Source: Actinomycetes bacterium
Lineage (GTDB): Bacteria > Actinomycetota > Acidimicrobiia > Acidimicrobiales > Microtrichaceae
Direction of reading: 5' to 3'
Assembly: GCA_023389745.1 (NCBI GenBank)
Contig: JAEWED010000089.1
Coordinates: 1-19,734 of the forward strand
Length of the DNA stretch: 19,734 nucleotides
Shown: in pieces, positions 14,244 to 19,734 of the stretch
Position numbering within the stretch: position 1 is the first letter of the stretch
Layout of the letters: each line of letters begins with the position of its first letter
The notes under the pieces: model-generated
Seen by the model: only the letters and a program-made list of their open reading frames with translations
What the model was told of the DNA's origin: nothing
The model's database searches: none
Made by a program: the position numbers and the translations under genes

Positions 14244-15017
14244 GTGTCACGGTTCCGCCTCCTGCTGCTCAGCGTCGTCCTCGTCGTGGTCGCGGCCGCC
14301 TGCCAGGTGCACACCGAGGTCGGCATCGACGTCGCCGAGGACGGCTCCGGCACGGTCGAGGTGTCGGTGACGCTGGACCGCGAGGCCGCCGGTCGGCTCG
14401 GGAAGCCGGCGACTGCGCTGCGGCTCGACGACCTTCGGCAGGCCGGCTGGGAGATCGACGACGCCGCCGAGGTCGACGGCGGTGGGCTGCGCCTGGTCGG
14501 TCGGCGGGACTTCGCCTCGGCGGACCAGCTGGGAGCGGTGCTCGACGAGATCGGCGGACCCGAGGGCGTCTTCCGCGGCACCGAGCTCACCGTCAGTGAC
14601 GGGTTCTCGTCGACCACGTACGACTTCACGACCACGGTCGAGCTGAGCGGCTCGCTCGAGCAGTTCTCCGACGCCGAGCTGGCCGCGGCGCTCGACGGCC
14701 TGCCCCTCGCTCGCAGCGCCGAGGAGCTCGCCGCCGAGGGCGCCACCGACCCCGAGGCCGCGACGCTCGACGTCGTCGTCGACCTGCCCGGCGGCCGGCC
14801 CACCACCAACGGCCAGCCCGCCACCGAGGGGGACCAGACCGACGGTGCAGCGCGCTGGTCGTTCTCGGCCTCTGGCGGCGAGGCGGTGTCCGAGGAGCTG
14901 CGCAGCACCTCGACCTCGTCGGGTGCACCGATGTGGGCCTTCGTGGGCGTCGCGGTGCTCGCTGCGCTCGGCGCGATCGCTGCGCTGGTGGTCGGCCTGG
15001 TGATCCGCCGTCGATGA
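14244..15017 (+). CDS. LppM-like lipoprotein with C-terminal membrane helix
   Basis: The 257-aa product begins with a basic residue cluster (VSRFR), a hydrophobic stretch (6-19) and Cys20 after Ala-Ala-Ala. This is a type II signal peptide with a weak lipobox, since the usual Leu at -3 is Ala. The mature part starts VHTEVGIDVAEDGSGTVEVSVTLD, the opening seen in LppM-family proteins of actinobacteria, followed by a beta-rich extracytoplasmic domain. A C-terminal helix (about 230-253) ends in Arg-Arg-Arg, so the protein may be anchored at both ends. Mycobacterial LppM affects phagocytosis; what the environmental homologue does is unknown. The GTG start follows a TAACCT box by eight bases, and starting there gives the signal peptide at residue 1. 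Confidence 0.82.
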   Translation: MSRFRLLLLSVVLVVVAAACQVHTEVGIDVAEDGSGTVEVSVTLDREAAGRLGKPATALRLDDLRQAGWEIDDAAEVDGGGLRLVGRRDFASADQLGAVLDEIGGPEGVFRGTELTVSDGFSSTTYDFTTTVELSGSLEQFSDAELAAALDGLPLARSAEELAAEGATDPEAATLDVVVDLPGGRPTTNGQPATEGDQTDGAARWSFSASGGEAVSEELRSTSTSSGAPMWAFVGVAVLAALGAIAALVVGLVIRRR

Positions 15018-15042
15018 CCGGGGACCGTCCTCTGACCGGGGA
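15015..15042 (+). repeat. Short direct repeat spanning the lppM-like stop codon
   Basis: TGACCGGGGA occurs at 15015-15024, starting with the stop codon in use, and again at 15033-15042. The offset is 18 bases. At ten bases, this is the weakest of the stop-spanning repeats in the window. Confidence 0.45.
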
Positions 15043-15072
15043 GCGGCCGTCGTGAGTGTCACAGCGCTCGCC

Positions 15073-15078
15073 TAGGTT
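15073..15078 (+). promoter_or_regulatory. -10 box (TAGGTT) of a likely leaderless radA promoter
   Basis: TAGGTT lies seven bases before the radA ATG at 15086, with no Shine-Dalgarno sequence between. It separates radA from the lppM-like gene 68 bases upstream. Confidence 0.5.
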
Positions 15079-15085
15079 CCCCGCC

Positions 15086-16459
15086 ATGGCCAAGACCCGG
15101 ACCGTCTTCAGGTGCATGAGCTGCGGCGCCGCCGCGCCCAAGTGGTCGGGCAAGTGCACCGCGTGCGGCGACTGGAACACCCTGACCGAGGAGCTCGACG
15201 TCGAGCCGACCGTCAGCGGGCTGGCCGGGCCGCCGGTCGCTCCGGTGCCCATCACGGCGGTCCGCTCGGCCGACGGCCTGCCCGTGCCCACCGGCGTGTC
15301 CGAGGTCGACCGGGTGCTCGGTGGGGGACTGGTCCCCGGCAGCGTGACCCTGCTCGGCGGCGAGCCGGGCATCGGCAAGTCCACCCTCGTCCTGCAGCTG
15401 CTGGGTGCCCGCGCCGCGGCCGGCTCCACCGTGCTCTACGTCAGCGGCGAGGAGTCCGCCGATCAGGTCCGCCTCCGGGCCGATCGCCTGGGCGCCCTGC
15501 ACGAGTCGCTGCTGCTGTCGTCCGAGACGTCGGTCGCGAACATCGTCCACCACATGAACGAGCTCCGACCCGAGATCTGCGTGGTCGACTCGATCCAGAC
15601 GCTGTCGGACCCGTCGTACACCTCGGCACCCGGTTCGGTCACCCAGGTGCGCGAGTGCGCGCACCGGCTGGTCCAGGCCGCCAAGTCCTCGGGCGTCACG
15701 GTCCTGCTCGTCGGTCACGTCACGAAAGAGGGGCAGCTCGCCGGGCCGCGGGTGCTCGAGCACGTCGTCGACACCGTGCTGTCCTTCGAGGGCGACCGGC
15801 ACCACCTGCTGCGGTTGCTGCGGGCCCACAAGCACCGCTTCGGCTCCACCGAGGAGCTCGGCCTGTTCGCCATGGCCGCCTCGGGGCTCGAGGCCGTTCC
15901 CGACCCGTCCGGGTTGTTCCTCGGCGACCGTCGCCCCGGCATCCCCGGCACGATCATCACGCCCGCGCTCGACGGGCACCGTCCTTTGCTGGTCGAGATC
16001 CAGACCCTGGTCGCGGACTCCACCCTGTCCCAGCCCCGACGCTCCGCCCAGGGGCTCGACAGCGGGCGACTGGCGCTGCTGCTCGCGGTGCTCACCAAAC
16101 GCGCCGGTGTCGCGATCCAACCGCTCGACGTGTACGCCATGGCCGTCGGCGGCGTGAAGGTCGTCGAACCGGGGGCCGACCTGGCGATCTGCCTGTCGCT
16201 GGCATCGTCGCTGGTGTCCCGCCCGATCGACGACTCGCTCGTCGCGGTGGGCGAGGTCGGTCTGGGTGGCGAGCTGCGGCAGGTCGGTCGGCTCGACTTC
16301 CGCCTGGCCGAGGCGTCGCGCATGGGGTTCACGACCGCGGTCGTGCCACGCTCCGCGCCCGACGTCGATGCCCCCATCAAGCTGCTCCGGGTCCCCACCC
16401 TGTCCGCCGCGGTCGACCTGCTCGATCTTCGACGAACGGGACCTGCGGTCCGCCTCTAG
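15086..16459 (+). CDS. radA: DNA repair protein RadA (Sms)
   Basis: RadA is a RecA-like, DnaB-type ATPase that drives branch migration in recombinational repair. The 457-aa product opens with a four-Cys zinc finger (Cys10, Cys13, Cys24, Cys27). It has Walker A GEPGIGKST (92-100), Walker B EICVVDS (163-169) and a C-terminal Lon-protease-like domain with GGVKVVEPGADLA and VGEVGLGGELR. The family motif KNRFG appears here as KHRFG (249-253), so the second position differs. I chose the ATG at 15086, which begins MAKTRTVFRC, over the GTG/ATG ten codons upstream, because the zinc finger then sits at its usual distance. Its TAG stop forms the start of a TAGACT box ahead of the disA leader ORF. Confidence 0.96.
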   Translation: MAKTRTVFRCMSCGAAAPKWSGKCTACGDWNTLTEELDVEPTVSGLAGPPVAPVPITAVRSADGLPVPTGVSEVDRVLGGGLVPGSVTLLGGEPGIGKSTLVLQLLGARAAAGSTVLYVSGEESADQVRLRADRLGALHESLLLSSETSVANIVHHMNELRPEICVVDSIQTLSDPSYTSAPGSVTQVRECAHRLVQAAKSSGVTVLLVGHVTKEGQLAGPRVLEHVVDTVLSFEGDRHHLLRLLRAHKHRFGSTEELGLFAMAASGLEAVPDPSGLFLGDRRPGIPGTIITPALDGHRPLLVEIQTLVADSTLSQPRRSAQGLDSGRLALLLAVLTKRAGVAIQPLDVYAMAVGGVKVVEPGADLAICLSLASSLVSRPIDDSLVAVGEVGLGGELRQVGRLDFRLAEASRMGFTTAVVPRSAPDVDAPIKLLRVPTLSAAVDLLDLRRTGPAVRL

Positions 16460-16462
16460 ACT
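16457..16462 (+). promoter_or_regulatory. -10 box (TAGACT) for the disA leader, containing the radA stop codon
   Basis: TAGACT starts with the radA TAG stop and lies six bases before an ATG at 16469 that opens a 27-codon ORF ending at disA. The spacing fits a leaderless transcript. Confidence 0.45.
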
Positions 16463-16468
16463 GGGCCG

Positions 16469-16552
16469 ATGATTCGCCCGTCCCGACCCTGCGCCGGCTC
16501 CCGACAGGGCGTGATCCGCGAGCGAACGAGTCCGACAGGTGGTGACACGTGA
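16469..16552 (+). CDS. Candidate leaderless 27-aa leader peptide upstream of disA
   Basis: The ATG at 16469 lies six bases after TAGACT and has no ribosome binding site. The frame runs 27 codons, begins Met-Ile-Arg-Pro-Ser-Arg-Pro-Cys, is rich in Arg, and ends at a TGA that overlaps the disA GTG by four bases (GTGA). It is too short to recognise by family. The overlap and the -10 spacing suggest translational coupling or a leader-peptide control of disA, but the ORF could be fortuitous. Confidence 0.4.
   Translation: MIRPSRPCAGSRQGVIRERTSPTGGDT
16537..16542 (+). promoter_or_regulatory. Ribosome binding site of disA
   Basis: AGGTGG lies six bases before the GTG at 16549 and lies within the candidate leader ORF. 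Ribosomes finishing that ORF would pass over it. Confidence 0.5.
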
Positions 16553-17622
16553 CCGAGCGGCACAGCAAGGAACTGCTCAGTGCGCTGGCCGCCGTGGCGC
16601 CCGGTCGACCCCTGCGTGAAGGGCTCGACCGCATCCTCAAGGCGGGCATGGGCGCGCTGATCGTGATCGGCGACGGGCCCGAGGTGCTGAACATCTCCTC
16701 CGGCGGCTTCCTGGTCAACGCGTCGTTCTCGCCGCAGCGCCTCTCCGAGCTCGCCAAGACCGACGGCGCCATCGTGCTCACCCCCGACGCCGGCTACATC
16801 GCGCGGGCGAACGTGCACCTGGTGCCGAACCCGAACGTGCCCACCGAAGAGACCGGCACCCGTCACCGCACCGCCGAGCGGGTCGCCCGATCCATCGGCG
16901 TTCCGGTCATCTCGGTCTCCGAGGACATGGCGGTGCTGACCGTGTACACCAAGAACGAGCGGTACCAGCTCGAGACGATCCCCTCGATCCTCAGCCGCTG
17001 CAACCAGGCGCTGCAGACCCTCGAGCGCTACAAGTCCCGCCTCGACGAGTTCTCGTCCAACCTCACGTCGCTCGAGGTCGAGGACATCGTCACGCTGCGC
17101 GACGTCGTCACGCTGCTGCAGCGCGCCGAGCTCGTCGCTCGCATCTCCGAGGAGATCGAGCAGTACCTGACCGAGCTCGGCACCGACGGCCGCCTGGTCC
17201 GGCTGCAGCTGCGCGAGATGATGGCCGGTGTCGAGGACGAGCGACGCCTGGTCGTGCGCGACTACTTCCAGTCCGACATGTCGTGGAACCTCGAGCAGGC
17301 CATCGACACCCTGTCGGACCTGACGATCGACGAGCTGCTCGACGCGGAAGAAGTCGTGCAGACCCTGCACCTTTCAGGACAGACCGACGACCTCGACTCG
17401 CCGATCGAGCCTCGTGGCTACCGCATCCTGGCCCGCATCCCGCGTCTGCCCGAGGACGTCGCCGAGAAGCTCGTCGGGCAGTTCGGCTCGCTCGACAAGC
17501 TGACACGTGCGTCGGTGCCCGAACTGGCAGCCGTCGACGGCGTCGGCGAGCACTGGGCCGAGACGATCAAGGACGCGCTCTCGCGCATCGCGGAGTCCAG
17601 CATCCTCGATCGCTACTCCTGA
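16549..17622 (+). CDS. disA: DNA integrity scanning diadenylate cyclase DisA
   Basis: DisA makes the second messenger c-di-AMP from two ATP, scans DNA, and stops synthesis at branched structures. The 357-aa product has the DAC domain with the catalytic DGA (72-74) and RHRT (105-108) motifs. A helical linker (about 140-280) follows, then a C-terminal helix-hairpin-helix DNA-binding domain including LTRASVPELAAVDGVGEHWAETI. All known active-site motifs are present. The GTG start gives MTERHSKELL, matching the family N-terminus, and has a fair ribosome binding site. It follows radA by 89 bases; RadA is known to inhibit DisA in Bacillus, and the pair is widely conserved. A leader ORF may couple its translation. 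Confidence 0.97.
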   Translation: MTERHSKELLSALAAVAPGRPLREGLDRILKAGMGALIVIGDGPEVLNISSGGFLVNASFSPQRLSELAKTDGAIVLTPDAGYIARANVHLVPNPNVPTEETGTRHRTAERVARSIGVPVISVSEDMAVLTVYTKNERYQLETIPSILSRCNQALQTLERYKSRLDEFSSNLTSLEVEDIVTLRDVVTLLQRAELVARISEEIEQYLTELGTDGRLVRLQLREMMAGVEDERRLVVRDYFQSDMSWNLEQAIDTLSDLTIDELLDAEEVVQTLHLSGQTDDLDSPIEPRGYRILARIPRLPEDVAEKLVGQFGSLDKLTRASVPELAAVDGVGEHWAETIKDALSRIAESSILDRYS

Positions 17623-17676
17623 GCGACCCGGTCCTGGCGCTCCCGCCGACGATCGCCGTGCACCCGCCGAAGGGGG

Positions 17677-17704
17677 TTGTCCCCGACGCGTCCAGAGGCA
17701 TAAT
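17677..17704 (+). promoter_or_regulatory. Promoter of the ArsR-SRPBCC operon
   Basis: TTGTCC at 17677-17682, a 16-base spacer, and CATAAT at 17699-17704 resemble a sigma-70 promoter (4/6 and 5/6 matches). The expected transcription start falls inside the palindrome that follows. Confidence 0.55.
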
Positions 17705-17724
17705 CTACAACCAGATGGTTGTAG
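17705..17724 (+). promoter_or_regulatory. Palindromic operator, probably for autorepression by the ArsR-type regulator
   Basis: A perfect 8-bp inverted repeat, CTACAACC and GGTTGTAG, is separated by AGAT. It begins right after the -10 box and ends 10 bases before the regulator's ATG. A repressor bound here would block transcription initiation. Confidence 0.75.
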
Positions 17725-17734
17725 GAATGGGGTC

Positions 17735-18151
17735 ATGCAGGACGAGCTGCTCGACGCACTGAACCAGGACGAGATCGACCGTGTGTTCCACGCACTCGCC
17801 GACGCGACACGCCGCGACGTCATCGCGCGAGTGCTCCGGTCGGAGCACTCGGTCTCGGCGCTCGCCGAGGGGTACTCGATGAGCTTCGCCGCAGTGCAGA
17901 AGCACGTGGCCGTGCTCGAGCGCGCCGGCCTCGTCGTGAAGCGGAAGAGCGGACGTGAGCAGCTCGTCAGCGGGAACGTCGCCACGATCCAGCAGGCGGG
18001 CAGGCTCCTCGACCAGATGGAGCTGCACTGGCGCGCACGTCTCGACCGCTTCGACGCCGTGCTCGCCGAGGACGGACCGTCCGTCGCAGCGCCGCTCGAG
18101 CCGCCTCCATCCGAGTCTCCGAGGACCGCCGACCGATCGGACGGCGGCTGA
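17735..18151 (+). CDS. ArsR-family winged-helix transcriptional regulator
   Basis: The 138-aa product has an N-terminal ArsR-type winged helix (about 8-95). DEIDRVFHALADATRRDVIARVL is typical of the subgroup paired with SRPBCC genes, and the recognition helix region lies in SMSFAAVQKHVAVLERAGLV, followed by a wing with KRKSGREQLV. A Pro/Ser-rich tail (115-138) looks disordered. No metal-binding CxC motif is present, so sensing of metals is unlikely. The ATG at 17735 has a weak AGGA eight bases upstream. A perfect palindrome overlies its promoter. The SRPBCC gene follows 20 bases after the stop, so the two almost certainly form an operon. Confidence 0.93.
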   Translation: MQDELLDALNQDEIDRVFHALADATRRDVIARVLRSEHSVSALAEGYSMSFAAVQKHVAVLERAGLVVKRKSGREQLVSGNVATIQQAGRLLDQMELHWRARLDRFDAVLAEDGPSVAAPLEPPPSESPRTADRSDGG

Positions 18152-18156
18152 ACAAC

Positions 18157-18164
18157 AGAAGGAG
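18157..18164 (+). promoter_or_regulatory. Ribosome binding site of the SRPBCC gene
   Basis: AGAAGGAG lies seven bases before the ATG at 18172, the strongest Shine-Dalgarno sequence in this half of the window. Confidence 0.75.
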
Positions 18165-18171
18165 CACCGAC

Positions 18172-18666
18172 ATGCCCGTCATCGATGTGAACAGGGATCT
18201 GGAACGGTGCACGTTGCAGATCACCAGCAGGTTCGACGCACCGGTCGAGGCCGTCTGGCAGCTGTGGGCCGACCCACGGCGACTGGAGCGGTGGTGGGGG
18301 CCGCCGACCTATCCGGCCACGTTCGTGGAGCACGTCCTCACCCCGGGTGGGAGTGCGAGCTACTACATGACCGGTCCCGAGGGCGATCGTGCCGCCGGCT
18401 GGTGGCGGATCATCGACGTCGACGCGCCACATCGGTTGGTGATCGAGGACGGCTTCTCCCACGACGACGGGACGCCGAACGACGACCTGCCCATCACCGT
18501 GATGCGGGTCGTCGTCGAGGCCCGCGCCGAGGGCGGCTCGACCATGCAGATCGAGTCCACCTTCTCGTCGACCCCGGCGATGGAGCAGATGCTGGCGATG
18601 GGGATGGAGGAGGGCACCACCCTCGCCATCGGCCAGATCGACGAGCTGCTGCTCGAGTCGGTCTGA
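18172..18666 (+). CDS. SRPBCC / AHSA1-domain protein
   Basis: The 164-aa product is a single START-like (Bet v1 fold) domain of the AHSA1 (Activator of Hsp90 ATPase homologue 1-like) group. It has the opening strand LQITSRFDAPVEAVWQLWADP, then ERWWGPPTYPA, GGSASYYMTGPEG and a final long helix from about 135. Such domains bind hydrophobic ligands in a central cavity; no catalytic motif is known or visible. ArsR-SRPBCC pairs are common in actinobacteria, where the regulator controls its partner, but the ligand here is unknown. A strong ribosome binding site supports the start. A hairpin 21 bases after the stop probably ends the operon. Confidence 0.92.
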   Translation: MPVIDVNRDLERCTLQITSRFDAPVEAVWQLWADPRRLERWWGPPTYPATFVEHVLTPGGSASYYMTGPEGDRAAGWWRIIDVDAPHRLVIEDGFSHDDGTPNDDLPITVMRVVVEARAEGGSTMQIESTFSSTPAMEQMLAMGMEEGTTLAIGQIDELLLESV

Positions 18667-18687
18667 CGTCGAGCGGCCACCGCCCGG

Positions 18688-18708
18688 CGGCCGGAACGGA
18701 CCCGGCCG
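18688..18708 (+). terminator. Hairpin terminator after the SRPBCC gene
   Basis: A perfect 7-bp stem, CGGCCGG and CCGGCCG, closes a 7-base loop. It lies between the SRPBCC stop and the promoter of the next gene. No T-run follows. Confidence 0.45.
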
Positions 18709-18727
18709 TGGCACGACCGGCGCTGGG

Positions 18728-18733
18728 TAGTGT
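18728..18733 (+). promoter_or_regulatory. -10 box (TAGTGT) of a likely leaderless promoter for the dienelactone-hydrolase-family gene
   Basis: TAGTGT lies seven bases before the ATG at 18741 with no Shine-Dalgarno sequence in between, the same layout as at radA and the ABM gene. Confidence 0.5.
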
Positions 18734-18740
18734 CGCACCC

Positions 18741-19412
18741 ATGCGAGCGACGACACTGCCCAGCGGCACACCGGTCATGGTCCAGCAGGTCGACGGCGCC
18801 ACCAGGGGCATCGTCGTGATCCCCGACATCTGGGGGCTCCGTCCGCTGTACGCCCAGATGGTCGACGACCTCGCGGCACGCACCGGCTGCTCGGTCGCAG
18901 CGTTCGAGCCGTTCCCGGGGCAGGACCTGCCCAGGGCCTCGGAGCCCGACGCGCTCGCGGTGCGCTCGGTCGCGCTGCGTGAGACGGTCGACGAGCGCCT
19001 GCTGAGCGACGCCGTCGCGGCAGCGGACCTGCTCGGCCCGGCCGAGGTCGGCGTCGTCGGGTTCTGCATGGGTGGCATGTACGCCCTGAAGGCGAGCGCT
19101 CTGGACCGCTTCGACCGTGCGGTGTCGTTCTACGGGATGATCCGCGTGCCCGACGACTGGGCGAGCAGCGGCCAGGGCGAGCCGCTCGACGCCGTCGCCC
19201 GCCGTGGTGACACCCCCGTCCTGGCGATCATCGGCACCGTCGACGGCTACACCCCTCCCGAGGACGTCGACGCGCTCGAGGCGCTCGGCGTGGAGTGCGT
19301 GCGCTACGAGGGCGCCGACCACGGGTTCGTGCACGACCCCGCTCGCCCGGCGCACCGGGCCGAGTACGCCGCGGATGCCTGGGCGCGCTCGGACGAGCTG
19401 CTCAGAGGTTGA
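18741..19412 (+). CDS. Dienelactone hydrolase family protein
   Basis: This is an alpha/beta hydrolase, probably cytoplasmic. The 223-aa product has the expected DLH layout: VVIPDIWGLRPLY (25-37), nucleophile Cys109 in GFCMGG (107-112), Asp168 in GTVDGYTP and His194 in DHGF, forming the Cys-Asp-His triad of the family. Length is typical. Carboxymethylenebutenolidase activity is known for some members, but no chlorocatechol or other aromatic pathway gene is nearby, so the substrate cannot be assigned. The ATG at 18741 follows a TAGTGT box by seven bases. The last 26 bases including the stop are tandemly duplicated just downstream. Confidence 0.93.
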   Translation: MRATTLPSGTPVMVQQVDGATRGIVVIPDIWGLRPLYAQMVDDLAARTGCSVAAFEPFPGQDLPRASEPDALAVRSVALRETVDERLLSDAVAAADLLGPAEVGVVGFCMGGMYALKASALDRFDRAVSFYGMIRVPDDWASSGQGEPLDAVARRGDTPVLAIIGTVDGYTPPEDVDALEALGVECVRYEGADHGFVHDPARPAHRAEYAADAWARSDELLRG

Positions 19413-19452
19413 GCTCGGACGAGCTGCTCAGGGGTTGAGCGCGGACGAGCTG
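19387..19452 (+). repeat. 26-bp tandem duplication spanning the stop codon of the hydrolase gene
   Basis: Units lie at 19387-19412, 19413-19438 and a partial one at 19439-19452. The first two differ at one base; the partial copy matches at 13 of 14. Each full unit ends in TGA, and the first TGA is the hydrolase stop. Confidence 0.92.
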
Positions 19453-19477
19453 GGCACGCCGACGCCCCGGGTCCGAC

Positions 19478-19734
19478 CTACTGGGAGCGGATCTCGAGCT
19501 CGCGCCGCTTGAGGATGCGGTACGCGCGGTCGTACTGCTCGATCCAGCCCAAGCGCAGGAAGCTGGCGATCGCCTTGTTGACCCGCTCGCGGGAGGCGCC
19601 GACGAGACCGGCGAGCTCCTCCTGGGTGATCGGGATCTCGAACTCCTCGTTCTCGCCGGCGAGCTCGAGCAGGTGCTTGGCCGTGCGACCGGTGACGTCG
19701 AGGAAGAACGCGTCGGCGAGCGCCTCGTCGGTCG
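19478..19734 (-). CDS. Crp/Fnr-family transcriptional regulator, C-terminal DNA-binding part, truncated by the window end
   Basis: Translated from the window end toward 19478, the last 85 codons give an HTH_Crp domain. A helix pair, DAFFLDVTGRTAKHLLELAG, is followed by the helix-turn-helix ITQEELAGLVGASRERVNKA, then a short wing, GWIEQYDRAYRIL, and a basic C-terminus ending in TAG. Residues VGASRERV at the recognition helix match the Crp/GlxR-type group of actinobacteria. The N-terminal cyclic-nucleotide-binding domain lies outside the window, so ligand type cannot be judged. The gene converges on the hydrolase gene with 65 bases between stops, in which I see no clear terminator. Confidence 0.9.
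   Translation of the reverse strand, partial: TDEALADAFFLDVTGRTAKHLLELAGENEEFEIPITQEELAGLVGASRERVNKAIASFLRLGWIEQYDRAYRILKRRELEIRSQ

Noticed and set aside
16469..16552. Alternative reading: the TAGACT-ATG site as the true N-terminus of DisA
   Set aside because: The leader frame stops at 16552 and is out of frame with disA, so it cannot extend DisA.

Overview
This is a roughly 70% GC window from an actinobacterium. The order panC-nadB-nadC-coaX-lysS ... clpC ... radA-disA resembles the panC/coaX/lysS/clpC/radA/disA neighbourhood of Mycobacterium and Streptomyces. Many start codons sit only 6-8 nt downstream of a TANNNT -10 box, as in leaderless actinobacterial transcripts. The lack of lsr2 and panD, and the linkage of nadB-nadC to coaX, hint at a deep-branching lineage such as Acidimicrobiia. 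That placement is inference, not proof.

Region 1 (1-6780, + strand) is a tightly packed cofactor and translation operon: the 3' part of panC, then nadB, nadC, coaX, lysS and an orphan ABC-transporter ATPase. Most junctions overlap by 4-8 bases (GTGA, ATGA). PanC and CoaX both serve coenzyme A synthesis, and NadB and NadC serve de novo NAD synthesis. The operon ends at a perfect 15-bp hairpin.

Region 2 (6781-9276) is an accessory-looking block. On the - strand lie bacterioferritin and a 63-aa Bfd-type [2Fe-2S] ferredoxin (iron storage and release). Next come a small ABM-domain protein on the + strand and a long-chain polyprenyl diphosphate synthase on the - strand, which is divergent from clpC.

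Region 3 (9277-12128) holds clpC, a strong UUCG-loop terminator, and a gene-free stretch with three 49-bp tandem repeats.

Region 4 (12129-15085) holds selO (-), divergent from a two-TM PH-like membrane protein and an LppM-like lipoprotein (+).

Region 5 (15086-17622) is radA followed by disA (DNA repair and c-di-AMP synthesis), with a candidate leaderless 27-codon upstream ORF coupled to disA.

Region 6 (17623-19734) is an ArsR regulator with a perfect palindromic operator, its SRPBCC/AHSA1 partner, a dienelactone-hydrolase-family protein, and the 3' end of a Crp/Fnr-type regulator on the - strand.

The gene content is mostly core, and I see no defence island, prophage, transposon or secondary-metabolite cluster. 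The unusual signals are at fine scale: the recurrent TANNNT-N6-8-start architecture, in two cases with the -10 box built from the previous gene's stop codon; several short tandem expansions (15-bp units inside nadB and the ABC gene, 49-bp units after clpC, duplications spanning stop codons); an apparent His-to-Asp change at the ferroxidase site of bacterioferritin; and the disA leader ORF.
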